Assembly (NCBI GenBank): GCA_019828595.1
Contig: JAHQRK010000005.1
Location: 3,557,441 to 3,621,440, forward strand
Reading direction: 5' to 3'
Length of the DNA: 64,000 nucleotides
DNA from: Aphanomyces cochlioides
Lineage: Eukaryota; Oomycota; Saprolegniomycetes; Saprolegniales; Verrucalvaceae
Shown: in pieces, positions 20,075 through 32,182 of the stretch
How positions within the stretch are numbered: the stretch's first letter is position 1
How the letters are laid out: every line of letters begins with the position of its first letter
Notes under the pieces: model-generated
What the model saw: the letters and a program-made list of their open reading frames with translations, nothing else
Told to the model about the DNA's origin: nothing
Databases searched by the model: none
Position numbers and translations under genes: made by a program

Positions 20075-23000
20075 ATGTTCGAGAAGACGCTCGCCGATCT
20101 CGTCAAAGGCATCCGCGCCTGCAAGGGAGACGTCTCTGTCTACATATCTCAATGCATGCAAGAGATCAAGACGGAGCTCAAGTCCACGGACCCATTCGTG
20201 AAAGCGCAGGCGATCCGCAAGTTGACGTACCTCAATATGCAAGGATACGACATGAGCTGGGCTGCCTTTCACACGGTCGAAGTCATGTCGTACGAACGAT
20301 TTGCCCATAAACGTATCGGCTATTTGGCTGCAAGTCAGTCCTTCACCCAAGGAACGGACGTCGTCTTGCTCTGCACCAACTTGTTCAAAAAAGAGTTTGG
20401 AAGTGTCAACGAGTACGAAGTGGGGCTTGCACTCAATGCCATGGCCAACATTTGTACTTTGGATCTCGCACGCGACTTGCTCGGTGATATCCTCAACCTC
20501 ATGAACAGCCACAAGCCGTACGTGCGCAAGAAAGCCACGTTGATTTTGTACAAACTCTTCCTCCGATATCCACAAGGTCTTCGATTAAGTTTTGATCGCC
20601 TGAAGGAACGCATGGAAGAACCTGACGTGTCCGTTGTCTCATGCTCTGTTAATGTTATTTGCGAACTTGCGAACAAGAAACCAAAGAACTACGTCGGTCT
20701 CGCACCACAATTTTTTCGACTCCTCACGACAAGCTCCAACAATTGGATGCTCATCAAGGTTTCGTGTCTGTGTGTAATGGGATGCTTACCTCTCGAACTA
20801 GGTTGTAAAGCTCATGAGCTCTCTCGTCCCTGAGGAGCCACGCCTTGCTCGCAAGCTTTTGGATCCCCTCGCGACCATTATCCAAAATACCCCCGCGAAA
20901 TCCCTTCTTTACGAATGCATTAGCACAGTCACGACTGCTCTTCTCTACACTCAAAAGAGCGACGGAACGCAACCACGCAACGTTCCTGCCATCGTCAAGC
21001 TTTGTAATGATCATCTCCGACGATACATTGAAGACCCTGACCAGAATCTGCGTTACTTGGGTCTTGTGGGTCTTAGCAACCTCATGCAGAGTCATCCTCA
21101 TGTAATCAGCGAGCACCAACAGATCATTCTCGAGTGCTTAAACGTGGAAGACACGACGATCCGCCTTCGTGCGCTCGAACTTCTCGTCGGCATGGTTTCT
21201 CCTGACAATGCTCCTGCGATCATCCAAGAGCTCATGCGCCATACCATGGTGTCGGATGGTATTTACCGCCAAGAACTCATGAACAAGATCCTCATGGTTT
21301 GTTCGATCAACAAGTACCAGAACGTGTCGGACTTCGAGTGGTACTTGACGATCTTGGTCCAATTGGCCAAGGTTCCAGGCGAGAACGCAAAGAATGCCGC
21401 TGAAATCACGCGACAACTGGTCGACTTGGCCGTTCGTGTCAAAGGCATACGCGCCATGCTTGTTCAGAAGATGATTGAATTCCTTCTGGACGAAGAGGCA
21501 CTGACCGGTCCTGGAGCACAAACAACGTGCCAAGTCTTGTACGCTGCAGGGTGGATCATTGGCGAGTACATGATGGAATACGTCGAAGACGAGGATGAAG
21601 ATGAAGAGGAGGAAGAAGAAGAGAGTCGCTTGGACGATGTCATGAATGCTGCTGACCATATGCTCTTGCCTCGAACGACCTCTCTGCCTGGTAAACTCTT
21701 CGTCTCAGTTGGACATGGTTAACGCTCTTTGCAGCTCCAGTGCAAGCAGTGTACATGCAGGCGCTCCTCAAGTTGCTCATGGTGATGATCGAAAAGGCAG
21801 ACGAAGCGACGGTCGACTCCCTCGCACAGATGATCTTGGAACGTCTTCCTGCATTTGTCCAGGTAAGCATCCTCTGGTTGGTTCCACCGCATATGAGCAT
21901 CAATTTGTAGAGCGAACACATTGACGTTCAAGAGCGAGCTTGCGGTGTGCAAGAAATCGTTCTTGGACTTGGCTTGGGCTTGAATGCACTCAGTGCTGAT
22001 GAACGGGCGAATCGCGTCTTTGATGCCGCTCCTTCCTTGAGGTTGTTGGAATCAGTGCAGCCTTTCTCATCAGTGTCCAATAGTGCCGACGCCCGCGTCG
22101 AGCTGCTCACTGGTTTCTTTGCTGAACCTCTCGCACCTGTTGGCGCCAAAGCTCAAGGAAAAGTCCCTCTTCCTCCTGGTAAACAAGCCAAGGAGGAGCA
22201 TGATACCTTACGGATGTCAACTAGGTCTCGATCTGGAGAAGCCATTTGATCGTGACGAAGCTGCATTCCTCACTGCTGGCGGTGATCTCGACGTTGTCCT
22301 TGACGAAGTATATTAGGAAGTCGGCGGACCTGAGCTAATTGTCATGTCTAGGATGCCGAAGTGTCGTTTGTGAACCAAGCTAGCGGAGGTCCGGAACAAA
22401 GTTATCTGCACATTCAAGGTGGATTGTCCTCATTGCTTACAACTAAATGAATCAATTTTAGACGTTCGATCGAGCAGTGAAAGCGAAGATGATCTCAAGT
22501 TGGACACGAAAACTGTTGACAAGGAGAAACTCCATCCATTCTACATAAAGTCAAGCAGCAATGCTGAGCAATCCAACGTACGACAATTCCAACTCACAAC
22601 TTGACTGTGCATAGATGGTGGGCAATTTGCTTCAAGTGCTGGAAAAGCAAAAGAAGAAAAAATCGAAGAAGACCAAGAAGATTGTCATTTTGGACGACGA
22701 GGTACTCTCATGGCATGCCCACACAATGGACTCAATGAATGTCTAGCCCGACAATGGCTCGAGTGACGACGATAATGCTACAACTCATCGCAGGAGATCG
22801 TCCAAGAAGGCGCAATACGACGACTTGAGTCAAGTTGATCTGACAATACCTCTTGGAGAAGACGAACGCATCCCAGACTCGCATTGGCACCATCGTCAAG
22901 TGGTTGATCCGCCGTCAACGACTGAGGTTTGTCTCCTTGTCGATGGTATTTCCATTGACATGGTTTGTAGAAAAAGAAGAAGAAAAAGAGCAAAAAAGAG

Positions 23001-23220
23001 GATGAAAAGGAGCCAAAAAAGGAGAAAAAGGAGAATAAGGAGAAAAAGGACAAAAAGGACAAAAAAGACAAAAAAGACAAAAAGGAGTCGAAAAAAGAAC
23101 CGAAAGTCGAGTCCAAAAAAGAAGACAAAAAGAAACAAGAGGGCAAGAAGTCCAAGAAGTCCAAAGCTGCAGACGGCGGTGGCAAGACCAAGCGCGACGA
23201 ACCGCTCCTCATGTTTTAAA
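20075..23220 (+). CDS. AP3D1: AP-3 complex subunit delta
   Basis: A long gene with about eleven GT..AG introns of 35-50 nt. The adaptin trunk starts MFEKTLADLVKGIRACKGD and continues with AIRKLTYLNMQGYDMSWAAF, VEVMSYERFAHKRIGYLAAS and AHKPYVRKKATLILYKLFL-like blocks, all delta-adaptin signatures. Exon 2 holds VPEEPRLARKLLDPLATII and ALELLVGMVSPDN. An acidic patch (DEDEDEEEEEEE) closes the trunk near 21600, and an extended Lys/Glu-rich hinge near 22980-23160 precedes the C-terminal DEPLLMF at 23220. AP-3 sorts cargo from endosomes/Golgi to vacuole or lysosome-like organelles. The Lys-rich hinge reads correctly only in the spliced frame; an alternative Arg-rich reading is a shadow. Confidence 0.93.
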
Positions 23221-23316
23221 GCACGGCTGCTCGCTTCATCATGGAAAGTTAAAGAGAGTGTGTCGGTTTCATAAAGATTTGCGACGGGGGTTTTGCATTC
23301 TCTCAATTTGTTCCCA

Positions 23317-24705
23317 ATGGCATCCGTCCGACGACGATGCCATGCCACCACCGATCGATTCATTCCATCCCGTGCAGCTATGAACGTCGATTTGTGCCAG
23401 TACATGCTCTCGTCGTCCTCTTCTAGCTATGTTCCAGATTCTTCCTTCAACATGCCCAGCCACCGCGATCTTCTCTTCAACACACTTGTGGCCCATGCCG
23501 ACGATGACAGCCGCCTCTTGCGCTTTCGTCCGCGAGATAGACAACCTCATCCCAGCATTGCACCTCCACCCAGTACTGGTCACACTACAAATCGATGGAA
23601 ACGGAGGCATGTCTCGCCTACACGGGTTTTGGAAGCGCCGGACTTGCGCGACGATTACTACCTCAACCTTCTCGCTTGGGGGCCGACGCTACTTGCTGTC
23701 GCACTGGACAAACTTGTCTACCTCTACAACGTCGACACGGGTAGCGTATCGGCCCTTAACACGTTGACGAGCGGTGAAGAGTACGTCACCTCTGTCACCT
23801 GGCTGAGTGATCGGTCACTTGCTGTGGGCACGAGTGACGCCCATATTCAGATCTGGGATGTAGCGACATCAACGAAAGTACGAATGTTACAGCCCCACGA
23901 AGATCGAATTGGCGCTCTTGCATGGAGTGCCGGTCAAGGCGTACTATCATCGGGCTCAAAGGATGCCAAGGTTTATCAAACTCTTGTGGATCATCGCTAA
24001 TCGCATCTAGATCATGCTCCACGACATGAAGACACCACAAGGCCAAGTGGCGACTTTGCGAGGACATTCTCAGGAAGTATGTGGACTTGCATGGTCTCCT
24101 GATGGCAAGACACTGGCGTCAGGAGGAAACGACAACAGGTAGATCATCTCTCTCTCCATGAAGTGAGAAGCATGAATTAGATTGAGTTTGTGGGACGGCC
24201 CGATGAGCCATGCTCCAAGGACAACTCTAATGCAGCACTCGGCCGCGGTCAAAGCACTCGCGTGGTGCCCATGGGAGCGCCATCTTCTAGCATCAGGGGG
24301 CGGTACTGCTGATCGCTGCATCAAAATTTGGCAAAGTCATTCTGGAGTGCTTCAGCAAAGTGTACAAACTGGGTCCCAGGTAGAGTTTTATCCACTACAA
24401 GTACCCTCAAACAGTCGTAGGTTTGTGGGCTTGTATGGTCGCCAAAGGGAAAGGAGCTCCTGTCGTCGCATGGATTCTCTCAAAACCAACTCTGCTTGTG
24501 GAGCTACCCCCGCATGTCACGTCTACGCGAGTTTACCGGCCACAGCGCGCGCGTTCTCCACATATCTTTGTCTCCAGACGGTCAATCTGTTGTATCCGCT
24601 GCCGCAGACGAGACCCTTCGCTTCTGGAACGTCTTCTCGTCTGCCAAGTCGCCTGTTCAACCTCGCCTCGGCACCCAACTCACGACCCTTGGGAGTATTC
24701 GCTGA
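23317..24705 (+). CDS. CDC20: CDC20-family activator of the anaphase-promoting complex
   Basis: Four exons (23317-23970, 24011-24138, 24181-24379, 24421-24705) encode ~421 residues. The N-terminus has [14 protein letters not shown], the C-box by which Cdc20 binds the [23 protein letters not shown] opens a seven-blade WD40 propeller with repeats such as [41 protein letters not shown] and [19 protein letters not shown]. The protein ends LTTLGSIR, an Ile-Arg tail that docks on the APC/C. It selects mitotic substrates for ubiquitination in nucleus and cytoplasm. Cdc20 is favoured over Cdh1 by the short N-terminus, though this is not certain. Confidence 0.93.
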
Positions 24706-25165
24706 CAATACTACCATTAATAGTGTGCTGATACAAACCTTAATAGCGTAACAGTACGTTGAGTAGTTCTACTCCATGCGGAAAGTTAAGGCATTTTGTG
24801 AAAAATCCCGCCAATTAAGGCGATGGTTGGAAAATTGGAGTGTTTCAATTGGTGAATCGAAAGAGGTGGTTGTTGTACATGCGATAAAGCAAGCAGCATC
24901 GTAAACTGCCTTCAAATGGCAAAGATATGAGCATTTATCATTTCCCTTCCTGGTTGGCATACGGTTTGCAAGTGGTACTATGGATATCAGATGTCTTTTG
25001 AAATCCATTATGAATTGTGGTTGGCTGAAACAGTTGAAGCATGGATCATTTGCTGAATGGCCTTATTATCGCACGTCAAATTCGTTGATTTAGCCTTAAC
25101 TTTGCGCACGGAGTAGTAAGTACTAGAACCAAATGTACTGTACAGCTGTACAGTGCTACTACAAT
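24706..25165. other. Intergenic, no supported gene
   Basis: A-T-rich sequence between CDC20 and a DNA transposon. A TGTACAGCTGTACAG palindrome lies near 25136-25150. No coding signal was seen. Confidence 0.5.
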
Positions 25166-25358
25166 AGGGGGTTTCAATGCTGAATATCAACGGTGGATGA
25201 TGATGATGAGAAGGGATAGGTTAAAAATTTTTGATTTGATTGGCAGAAAAAGTTCTGTTTTCTCTTCCTTGCCCACCACCGTTCACCGAAAAATTTGCTG
25301 GTGGAGGCAAGGTGACACTGGTGGAGACTGGCAAGACTTTCAATTGTGAACCAATACC

Positions 25359-26387
25359 ATGAAGAGCACTGTCGTCTTTTGGCACAAAGACTGTTGTACG
25401 AACTCAACGTGTATGTGCGGCAAGTCGTCCATTGAACTCCTCTTGGACTGGCTTTCAGTGCACGACGGCCGTGAATATGTCAACTACACGCGCTGGCGAG
25501 GAGGCACGAGGACTAAGGACGGAGTAAACAAGATGGGACTCGTCGCCGAGATATCTCAAATGCTTCTGCGGGAACACGGCATTTCGAGAAACGCTGACAG
25601 CATCAAGTCTAAGATCCAAGGGTTAAACGATTCCTACAGCAAGGCTCGCGATTTCATCGCGCACACAGGCGAGGGCGTTTTGTCAGCAGCACAGGATCGC
25701 CTTGGAAATGTTGACGACCCTGAGTATCAAAAGGAAGTTCTGTCCATCAGAGTAAGTAAATGGAATTTCACATCTAATCATTGCATCCAGGAGAAAAGAA
25801 CACGACTTTGTAAATATTGGGACACTTTGGACGAGATCATAGGCGACAGAGCATCCGTGGTTCCAGTTTTCAGAACGTCAAACGAGGCGCGCGAGACGAT
25901 TACCCTGCAGCACTTAATACGCAGTACAGACTCTGGTAACATCAATTCATTCTGGATGATTTCCATATTATTGCTTAATAGCCGCTGACAAAGATGAACG
26001 CAGTGACGAAATTGCACCTGGAGTAGACTTGTACAACCCCGCCCCCCCCCGAAACCCGAGGGTGCAATGAAAAGAAATTTGGGCGCTCGTGTTCATAGCG
26101 AGACTCTGAAGAAAAAGCTCAAATTATCGAGCAAGAAACCAGTCAAATTGGCGGAAACAATTGTCCAAGGAATGCAAGCCCAAGCGCAAGTACAGGTAAC
26201 ATTTTTCGAGCACAAACGAAAGCAAGATACGCTTGAAATCGAAGTGAAACAGCGGGAAATTCATTTAAAAGAACGTTCCTCTAGACATGCCGAAGTGTTG
26301 GAGCAGTCGAAATTGATGGCCAGCTTGGGCTATTTGAAAGAGGAAGTAATGGAGTACCTTAAAGATCGTTTGGCGAGACTGGATTAA
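25359..26387 (+). CDS. Trihelix/Myb-SANT-like accessory protein of Harbinger element 2
   Basis: Three exons. Exon 1 runs to about 25752, a ~39-nt intron precedes EKRTRLCKYWDTLDEIIGD, and a ~46-nt intron precedes ADKDERSDEIAPGVD. The N-terminal half (LLLDWLSVHDGREYVNYTRWRGG ... NADSIKSKIQGLNDSYSKARDF) is a GT1/trihelix-type DNA-binding domain. The C-terminus is a charged coiled coil (FEHKRKQDTLEIEVKQREIH). A run of nine C residues at 26042-26050 is in frame and does not break the gene. It probably binds the element ends together with the transposase. Confidence 0.8.
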
Positions 26388-27734
26388 GCCTTAAAAATCA
26401 ATTCACTACTCTTCATCACCGTACAAGCTCCAGAATGTATCAGTATAGCCCCTTCGAATTGAAACCATTCATTTTGATTTGCAACTGGCTCAATGCTGTC
26501 CAACCTTGAGGGCTCTGAGCCTTCGTCGTCCAACTCGGTTTCATCAAACGCGTAAACATTTGTATCCCAATCGTCTTCGTCTCTGAGCAGGAAGTTGTGT
26601 AAAATAGCAGCACAACGTACAAAGAGTGTCATTTTGATAGCCCCTTGTTTGGTTGAAATGTCCATCCTCATGCCACGCAACGACTGAAAGCGTCCTTTAA
26701 GCAATCCAATACAGTGCTCGTTGACGTATCTGCACTTTGCAAGACGTTTGTTGAACAATTCTTGAGCCCGAGTTAAACCGAAGCCTCGTACCTTTCTGTA
26801 GCACGACAAAATGTGGCGTTGATTAGAATACCCGCTGTCCGCCAGGAGGAATTCGTTTGGTCTGAAGTACCTGCTTGGATGCAGCACAAAAACGCTACTG
26901 TTCCACACGCGTTTATCATTTGCACAGCCAGGCCAGCCAAGGTCCAGATGAGTAATTCGTTTTGTATCGTCGCACACAACCATTCCAGCCATCCCATAGA
27001 AACCTTTACGCGAATAAAAGTCTTCTCCATTCTTGGAAGGTTTGGCATAAACAGGAAACAGTGTTCCATCCACAAAGCCAATGCAATGTTTAAATCCATG
27101 GCCGACAGCAACTCTGCGACTTATTGCGCGTCTTTCGTTTGTATCTGGCCACACGACAGCGCTTTTCTCCAACGATAAAATAGACACGACGCAGTGCTTC
27201 ACATACATGTCCATGCAGCCTTCAGACAACCCAAAGTAGCATGCCAAGATGCCCACACTTCCGACGTTTCCATAACGTCCCAACTTTGATAAAAAAACCA
27301 ACAATTGATCCTCCACGGGGGCTTGAGCCAAGTTACTCGATGATTGAAAGACTTTGTGTCTGTTAATTCTCTCCACGAGGAAGAGAAAAAGCTCCTTTGA
27401 AACTCGAGCTTCTTGTCTGAAACGCTTTTCGTCTAAACCGAATATGAAAGCGAAAGGTCCAGCTTGTTTTGGGATATGCTACCATCTTGGACTCAAGACC
27501 GAGTACACGTGATTGCACAGTACAGCTTGGCAATGCAATCGAAGCTGATAGGGTCGGGAGCAATGGACCTTCATTGAGGCAGACGTCACACGCATGCCAC
27601 ACACCCAGACAAGCACAGCAGTCGTGAAGCGCGTCCTGGCCGTGTGGTGTGATGAGACTGCGATAGGCAGGTACGAGAGCCAACAAGAACTCCAATTCTT
27701 TGATAGTTTTCTGACGATGCGAGAACCTCACCAT
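26384..27734 (-). CDS. PIF/Harbinger transposase of element 2
   Basis: Exon 1 starts at Met 27734 (MVRFSHRQKTIKELEF). A 37-nt GT..AG intron joins it to exon 2 beginning GPFAFIFGLDEKRFRQEA, typical of Harbinger N-termini. The catalytic core is complete: CIGFVDGTLFPV (Asp), LGWPGCANDKRVW, LLADSGYSNQ (Asp) and RYVNEHCIGLLKGRF (Glu). The C-terminus is acidic. There is no internal stop or frameshift, in contrast to most other transposases in the window. Confidence 0.9.
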
Positions 27735-27890
27735 GTTGTTCCGCCTCCACCCTCCACCAGGCAAATATGGGGTTCTGACACACTTGCGAGAGTCTGCAAT
27801 GGACGACTGTGATTGGTCAATATAATAGGGCTACTCACACTGCTGTTTTTCCATCCTCCATCGTCATTTTCAGCTTTGAAACCCCCTAAT

Positions 27891-28303
27891 GTAGAAAAAC
27901 TTGAAGTTGGACTTTGGGGACGTAATCAGCAGATCAGAAGTGGTTGAAGTGCACTATTAATAGATAAGGTCATTACAGTATTTTGTATTCGATGCACACG
28001 ATTTGTTCGCTTATCCGGCAAATTATCCGTACACTAATCATATTAAAGGTGTTTCATCTTTTCTGGCTTGTAGATGACATCTCGCAGCTAAAATGTACGA
28101 GAAAACAATGACGTATACTGGATGAGTATCTCTTCGACTGGTAAATCGAGAGAAATGTATGGCAAAGTATTATGGGAATGATGTCAACGCACTGGTGAAT
28201 TTCCTTAAATAAAGTGTCAAAATAGGAAATTGGTTTAGTACTGATTTCAGTATTAGCGAACTTTTTTCAATTAATTTTGAAGGATAATCTCGTATTTTCC
28301 AAC
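27891..28303. other. Intergenic upstream of the first SDR gene
   Basis: No gene was seen. It contains CTTATCCGGCAAATTATCCG near 28012-28031, another instance of the ATCCGG motif, ~270 nt before the SDR start. Confidence 0.4.
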
Positions 28304-29118
28304 ATGCAGCTTCAAGACGCGACAGCAATTGTGACTGGCGCGGCGCGCGGTCTTGGCTTCGAGTTTACACGAAAGATCCTCAATGCAGGCGGACGTGTGC
28401 TCATGACGGATGTGGACATTCTGCAATTGGAAGCGAGCTACAAGAGCCTCGCTCAGGAAAATTGTGGCCGAGTCGACTTCATGAAGCAAGACGTGTCGGA
28501 CCTTGATTCCTTTGACGCTGCATTCAACAAAGCAAACCAATCCTTCTCCCCAGCTAAAGTGAACCTTCTCGTCAATAATGCCGGCATTCGTTATCCCTCG
28601 GAGAAGTTTTACACGGACGACTCGACGGCCTGGACAAAGTTGGTGGATATCAACGTCACAAGTGTCCTTCGCGGGACGCAGGTATGCAATTTGATACGAC
28701 TTCAATTGACCTTCCTTAGGTGGCCTTGCGACGCTTGTCTAACGAGAAGGGACAGCCCGTCATTGTGAATGTGTCAAGCATGGCGGGATTCATTGCTGCC
28801 CCAGGAGCTCCTATCTATTCAGCTACCAAACATGCCGTTGTGTCGTTCACCAAAGCTGTGGGCTCGGCTAAAGCTTCCCAAGTTCGTGTCGTTGGACTCT
28901 GTCCCGCGTTTGCCGAATCTGAGATGGGTACTATTGCTCTCAAAGAGGCCCCAAAAATGGTCAAGCAATTCGGCGGACTCATGACCGGTGCTTACGTTGC
29001 AGATGGTCTCGCGAAGGTCATCGTGGAATCCGACAATGCTGGCGCCTCGCTTATCATCACCAAACGACATGGCTACAAGTACATGGGCAAGGCCAAGGCA
29101 AAGAAGAGCAAGTTGTAG
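28304..29118 (+). CDS. Short-chain dehydrogenase/reductase 1
   Basis: Two exons (28304-28681, 28720-29118) give ~258 residues. TGAARGLGFEF is the NAD(P)-binding TGxxxGxG, LLVNNAGI is the conserved NNAG, and VNVSSMAGFIAAPGAPIYSATKHA provides the catalytic Ser and Tyr-x-x-x-Lys. LCPAFAESEMG sits in the usual substrate loop. A 38-nt intron falls after RGTQ, exactly as in the two paralogues downstream. It is a classical cytosolic SDR whose substrate cannot be predicted. The tail KAKAKKSKL ends in a possible SKL peroxisomal targeting signal. Confidence 0.93.
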
Positions 29119-29293
29119 ATAGACCAGACCCTGTTTCGTTGCCCAAATACTACGTAGTATCACTTTTTTACAGGTAACAGCTGTAAATCAAAACAAAAAA
29201 CAAAAAAACAGCGATTATTGCAATTTCTTCGTCGTGCTTGCACACAGACCAGAAGGATCTCCGTCAGTATAAATTTGAAGCTCTGACTCAATC

Positions 29294-30127
29294 ATGGAGC
29301 TCAAGGACGCGACCGCCATCATCACTGGAGCTGCACGGGGTCTGGGACTGGAATTCGCTCGATCTATCCTTGCCGAGGGAGGACGAGTTCTCTTGACAGA
29401 CGTTGATGCCACCGAGCTCGGTAGTGTCGGCGCTCAACTTGCAGCCGTGTATCACGACCGCGTTCATGTGCAGCCCCAAGATGTGACTGATTTGACGTCC
29501 TTTGACACTGCATTCGATACTGCCAATCGAGTGTTCCATCCACATGAAGTGAACGTTCTTGTCAACAACGCCGGCATGTTCCGTCCAATGCTTCAGTTTT
29601 TCAAGGAGCCTCGAGATGCGTCATGGACAAAACTCATCGATGTCAATCTCACAGCCGTCATGCGGGGAACTCAGGTACTCACTGGTTTTCGCACTCAGTG
29701 GACTGATTCTTCATTTTAGGTGGCTCTCCATCGTCTCTCTTCGAAGAAAGGACAGCCTCTTGTCGTGAATGTTTCAAGCTTGGCGGGTGTTACGCCATCA
29801 GCTTTCAGCCCTGAATACTCAGTTACCAAGAGTGCAGTCAACATTTTCACTGCTCTTCTTGGTAAGTTCATCAAACGAACCAATGTTCGCGTTGTCGCCC
29901 TCTGTCCGTCGTATGCCGACACGAAAATGGGCAAGTCGTCGGGCGAGCAAGATGCAAAATCGATCCAACTCCTCGGCGGCTTCATGACGACAGAATACGT
30001 CGCAAAAGCATTCGTGAAATGCGTGAATGACAGCGACAACACCGGCAAAGCACTCGTGGTCACACCAGCAAAGGTCCATTACGTTGAGACTGCGCTGAAT
30101 CCTCCACCTTTCAACAGTAAACTCTAA
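29294..30127 (+). CDS. Short-chain dehydrogenase/reductase 2
   Basis: Exons 29294-29674 and 29720-30127 give ~262 residues. The cofactor motif TGAARGLGLEF, LVNNAGMFRP, and VNVSSLAGVTPSAFSPEYSVTKSA with Ser, Tyr and Lys are intact. The intron after RGTQ is conserved. The C-terminus is NSKL, again a possible peroxisomal signal. It is a tandem paralogue of the gene 175 bp upstream. Confidence 0.93.
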
Positions 30128-30613
30128 TAGACAGGTTGTATCCACAATATTCCATCCCAGCCCCCTGGAGTCAATGCAGTAACGTCGACGGTGCAAAGTT
30201 CTTTGGACAATCCAAGCAGACAACCTCAAGAGACTGTACCCAACCTCACCATGAATCACAGCGGCATGCTAGCGTGCGTACTTCAGTGCTGGCTTGTATC
30301 GCTCATTGCACTATGACTGTCTTGGCAATCATGTCCTTGGACGTCGTCGACATCGTTTGACATGTAAGTGAAAATCTTGGACTGGCTGGTTGGAGATGGC
30401 GCTTAAAACACGCCAGAGTCCATGCACCTTGGCTGCTTGGCATCAGGTTGAATATTTCCATACAAAGACGATATAAATTTTTGAATGGACATTACAAACA
30501 CTACCGAGTGTCAATGATGAGCGAGTTCCGAGTACACGTTTTGTAAATGCACACCAACACGGCAGTGCGTGGTTGGCCAGTCGTGAGTTCATTTGCAAAG
30601 TTTACTTGTGCAC
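30128..30613. other. Intergenic, no supported gene
   Basis: Between SDR2 and the secreted EGF-like gene; only short unsupported readings. Confidence 0.4.
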
Positions 30614-31639
30614 ATGCGTTGGTTAGCCTATCTCCTCTCGACTGCCTTGGCGTTAGATGCCACCACGTCGCTTGCGCCAACAACTGCGATGCCACGTCGA
30701 CCAGGGTATTGCACGGCTACCGGTCGTGAGTGCAAGAGTTTTGGCACAGGCTCGGACTACGTCTGCGTCGCCGTCGAATCGAACGTTCCTGAGTTGTTTG
30801 GTTTGGCCCAGTGCGTCAAGCAAGTTGACGACCGAGGCTCGAATATCTGCGTCGGTGATCAAGCTGGCATTTGTCCGACATTTGGAAGCTGGCCATCGAC
30901 CTACCGAGTTGCCCAACCCATCTGCGCGTTTGTTAGCGTTCCTCAGTGTAATCAACGTACTACAACAGCAAGTCCATCCCGGCTTCTCCAAGCGAACACA
31001 ACTAAAGAGCCATCGCTGAAGTGCTTTACTAGCAACTTTCAACTTGGTAATGGCTCCACCACAACCATTCGCGGTATCTACAAGTGCGTCGACTCGACTG
31101 TCTATCGTCAAAAGTCGCTTGGGTTCGACTTAACCAACAAGCAGCTTCAAGCGTGCGCTGGAAATGGAACGAGTAACTTTAATGCTGCTCTCTGCAATGG
31201 CCATGGTACATGTTCGCCCAAGTCCCAGTTCAGCTCCGAGTACGAATGCAGGTGCAATACAGGCTACGACAAGAAAGACAATTGCTATTTGCCAGTGAGC
31301 AATGTCTGCGACGCACTCGGTCAATGTGGTGCCCTAGGACAATGTGACTCGAAGACAGGTGAATGTATTTGCAAGCCAGGCTCGAAAGGCGCCCAGTGTT
31401 CCGAGTGTGATTCAGCCGCACAGACTTCGACTGTGTGTAGTGGTCATGGCACGTGTGGTATTGATGGAAAGTGCGTTTGCGCTGCTGGGCACGGTGGCGC
31501 TCAGTGCGAAGTTTCATCGTTCCGAACACCAGCTCCTAGTACAAGTCCTGTCCCTGCCACTCCATCGTCCGACTCGACTGCAGCGACCGTCGCCACCGTC
31601 GCCAGTGTCTTGATGGCAATCCATACCTTGTCCTATTAA
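30614..31639 (+). CDS. Secreted or surface-anchored cysteine-rich EGF-like protein
   Basis: A single-exon 341-residue protein from ATG 30614, chosen because it begins a signal peptide (MRWLAYLLSTALALDA). Residues ~25-130 are cysteine-rich with N-glycosylation sites. Residues ~190-310 carry EGF-like modules: CNGHGTCSPKSQFSSEYECRC, CGALGQCDSKTGECICKPGSKG and CSGHGTCGIDGKCVCAAGHGG. A Ser/Thr/Pro-rich stalk and a hydrophobic end (TVATVASVLMAIHTLSY) suggest GPI anchoring. It is probably a cell-wall or surface glycoprotein, and its position between SDR paralogues has no obvious functional meaning. Confidence 0.85.
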   Translation: MRWLAYLLSTALALDATTSLAPTTAMPRRPGYCTATGRECKSFGTGSDYVCVAVESNVPELFGLAQCVKQVDDRGSNICVGDQAGICPTFGSWPSTYRVAQPICAFVSVPQCNQRTTTASPSRLLQANTTKEPSLKCFTSNFQLGNGSTTTIRGIYKCVDSTVYRQKSLGFDLTNKQLQACAGNGTSNFNAALCNGHGTCSPKSQFSSEYECRCNTGYDKKDNCYLPVSNVCDALGQCGALGQCDSKTGECICKPGSKGAQCSECDSAAQTSTVCSGHGTCGIDGKCVCAAGHGGAQCEVSSFRTPAPSTSPVPATPSSDSTAATVATVASVLMAIHTLSY

Positions 31640-32182
31640 TAGAACACAACATAGAGTATCATTTCAAAATATCAAACGCTCAAAAGACCACACTTAGAAA
31701 ATATGATACAAAATTTAGCAGGTGGCCAATATCAAAGTGATATTTCCCATGGCGGCCAATAGAATTTCTGCAGCAAGAATGGATTTATTACGTGGGGAGT
31801 AATCTTCGTCTTTCTAGTCATGACGACAGTCCCTTGCATTGCAATTCTTCGAGCTTGCGATGCCAAGAGGGCGATGGGTTTAGCAAAATATTCGTTTTAA
31901 ACATGAGCGCCGCGCTTTTGTAGTCCTCAAACTGCGATGGTGCTGTCGAGTGAAGATCATATTTTTGGCAAGCTGATCAAAGGGTTGCTGTACTTGAAGT
32001 TGGGTGGCATCTGATACAAATACAGAGGACAAAATGCAAAAATAGATTAGCCTTTATCTTGAATAAAGTATAGTTTTGTCGATAATTTCCTTGGAAAATT
32101 AGATAATTGGATGCGAGATAGGCGAAAATGGACCTGAGCGTTGTTGACAAATCTGTTCCCCATAAGAGAAATCGACGGAAGG
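31640..32182. other. Intergenic, no supported gene
   Basis: A-T-rich spacer before SDR3; nothing recognised. Confidence 0.4.

Larger units (their letters stand above)
25166..27887. mobile_element. PIF/Harbinger DNA transposon (element 2), apparently intact
   Basis: Imperfect ~21-bp terminal inverted repeats (AGGGGGTTTCAA then T or A, then GCTGAA) begin at 25166 and end at 27887, with AAT at 25163-25165 and 27888-27890 as 3-bp target duplication. Inside are a plus-strand trihelix/Myb gene and a minus-strand DDE transposase that converge and overlap by four bases at their stops. Both reading frames are open after splicing of short introns, so the copy could be autonomous. Confidence 0.92.

Noticed and set aside
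22825..23274. Arg/Lys-rich 149-residue reading
   Set aside because: It is the wrong frame of the AP-3 delta hinge; the spliced frame gives the Lys/Glu-rich hinge ending DEPLLMF.
26041..26050. Poly-C run as a phase-variable frameshift in the trihelix gene
   Set aside because: The run of nine C residues keeps the frame open between flanking exons; no shift is needed.
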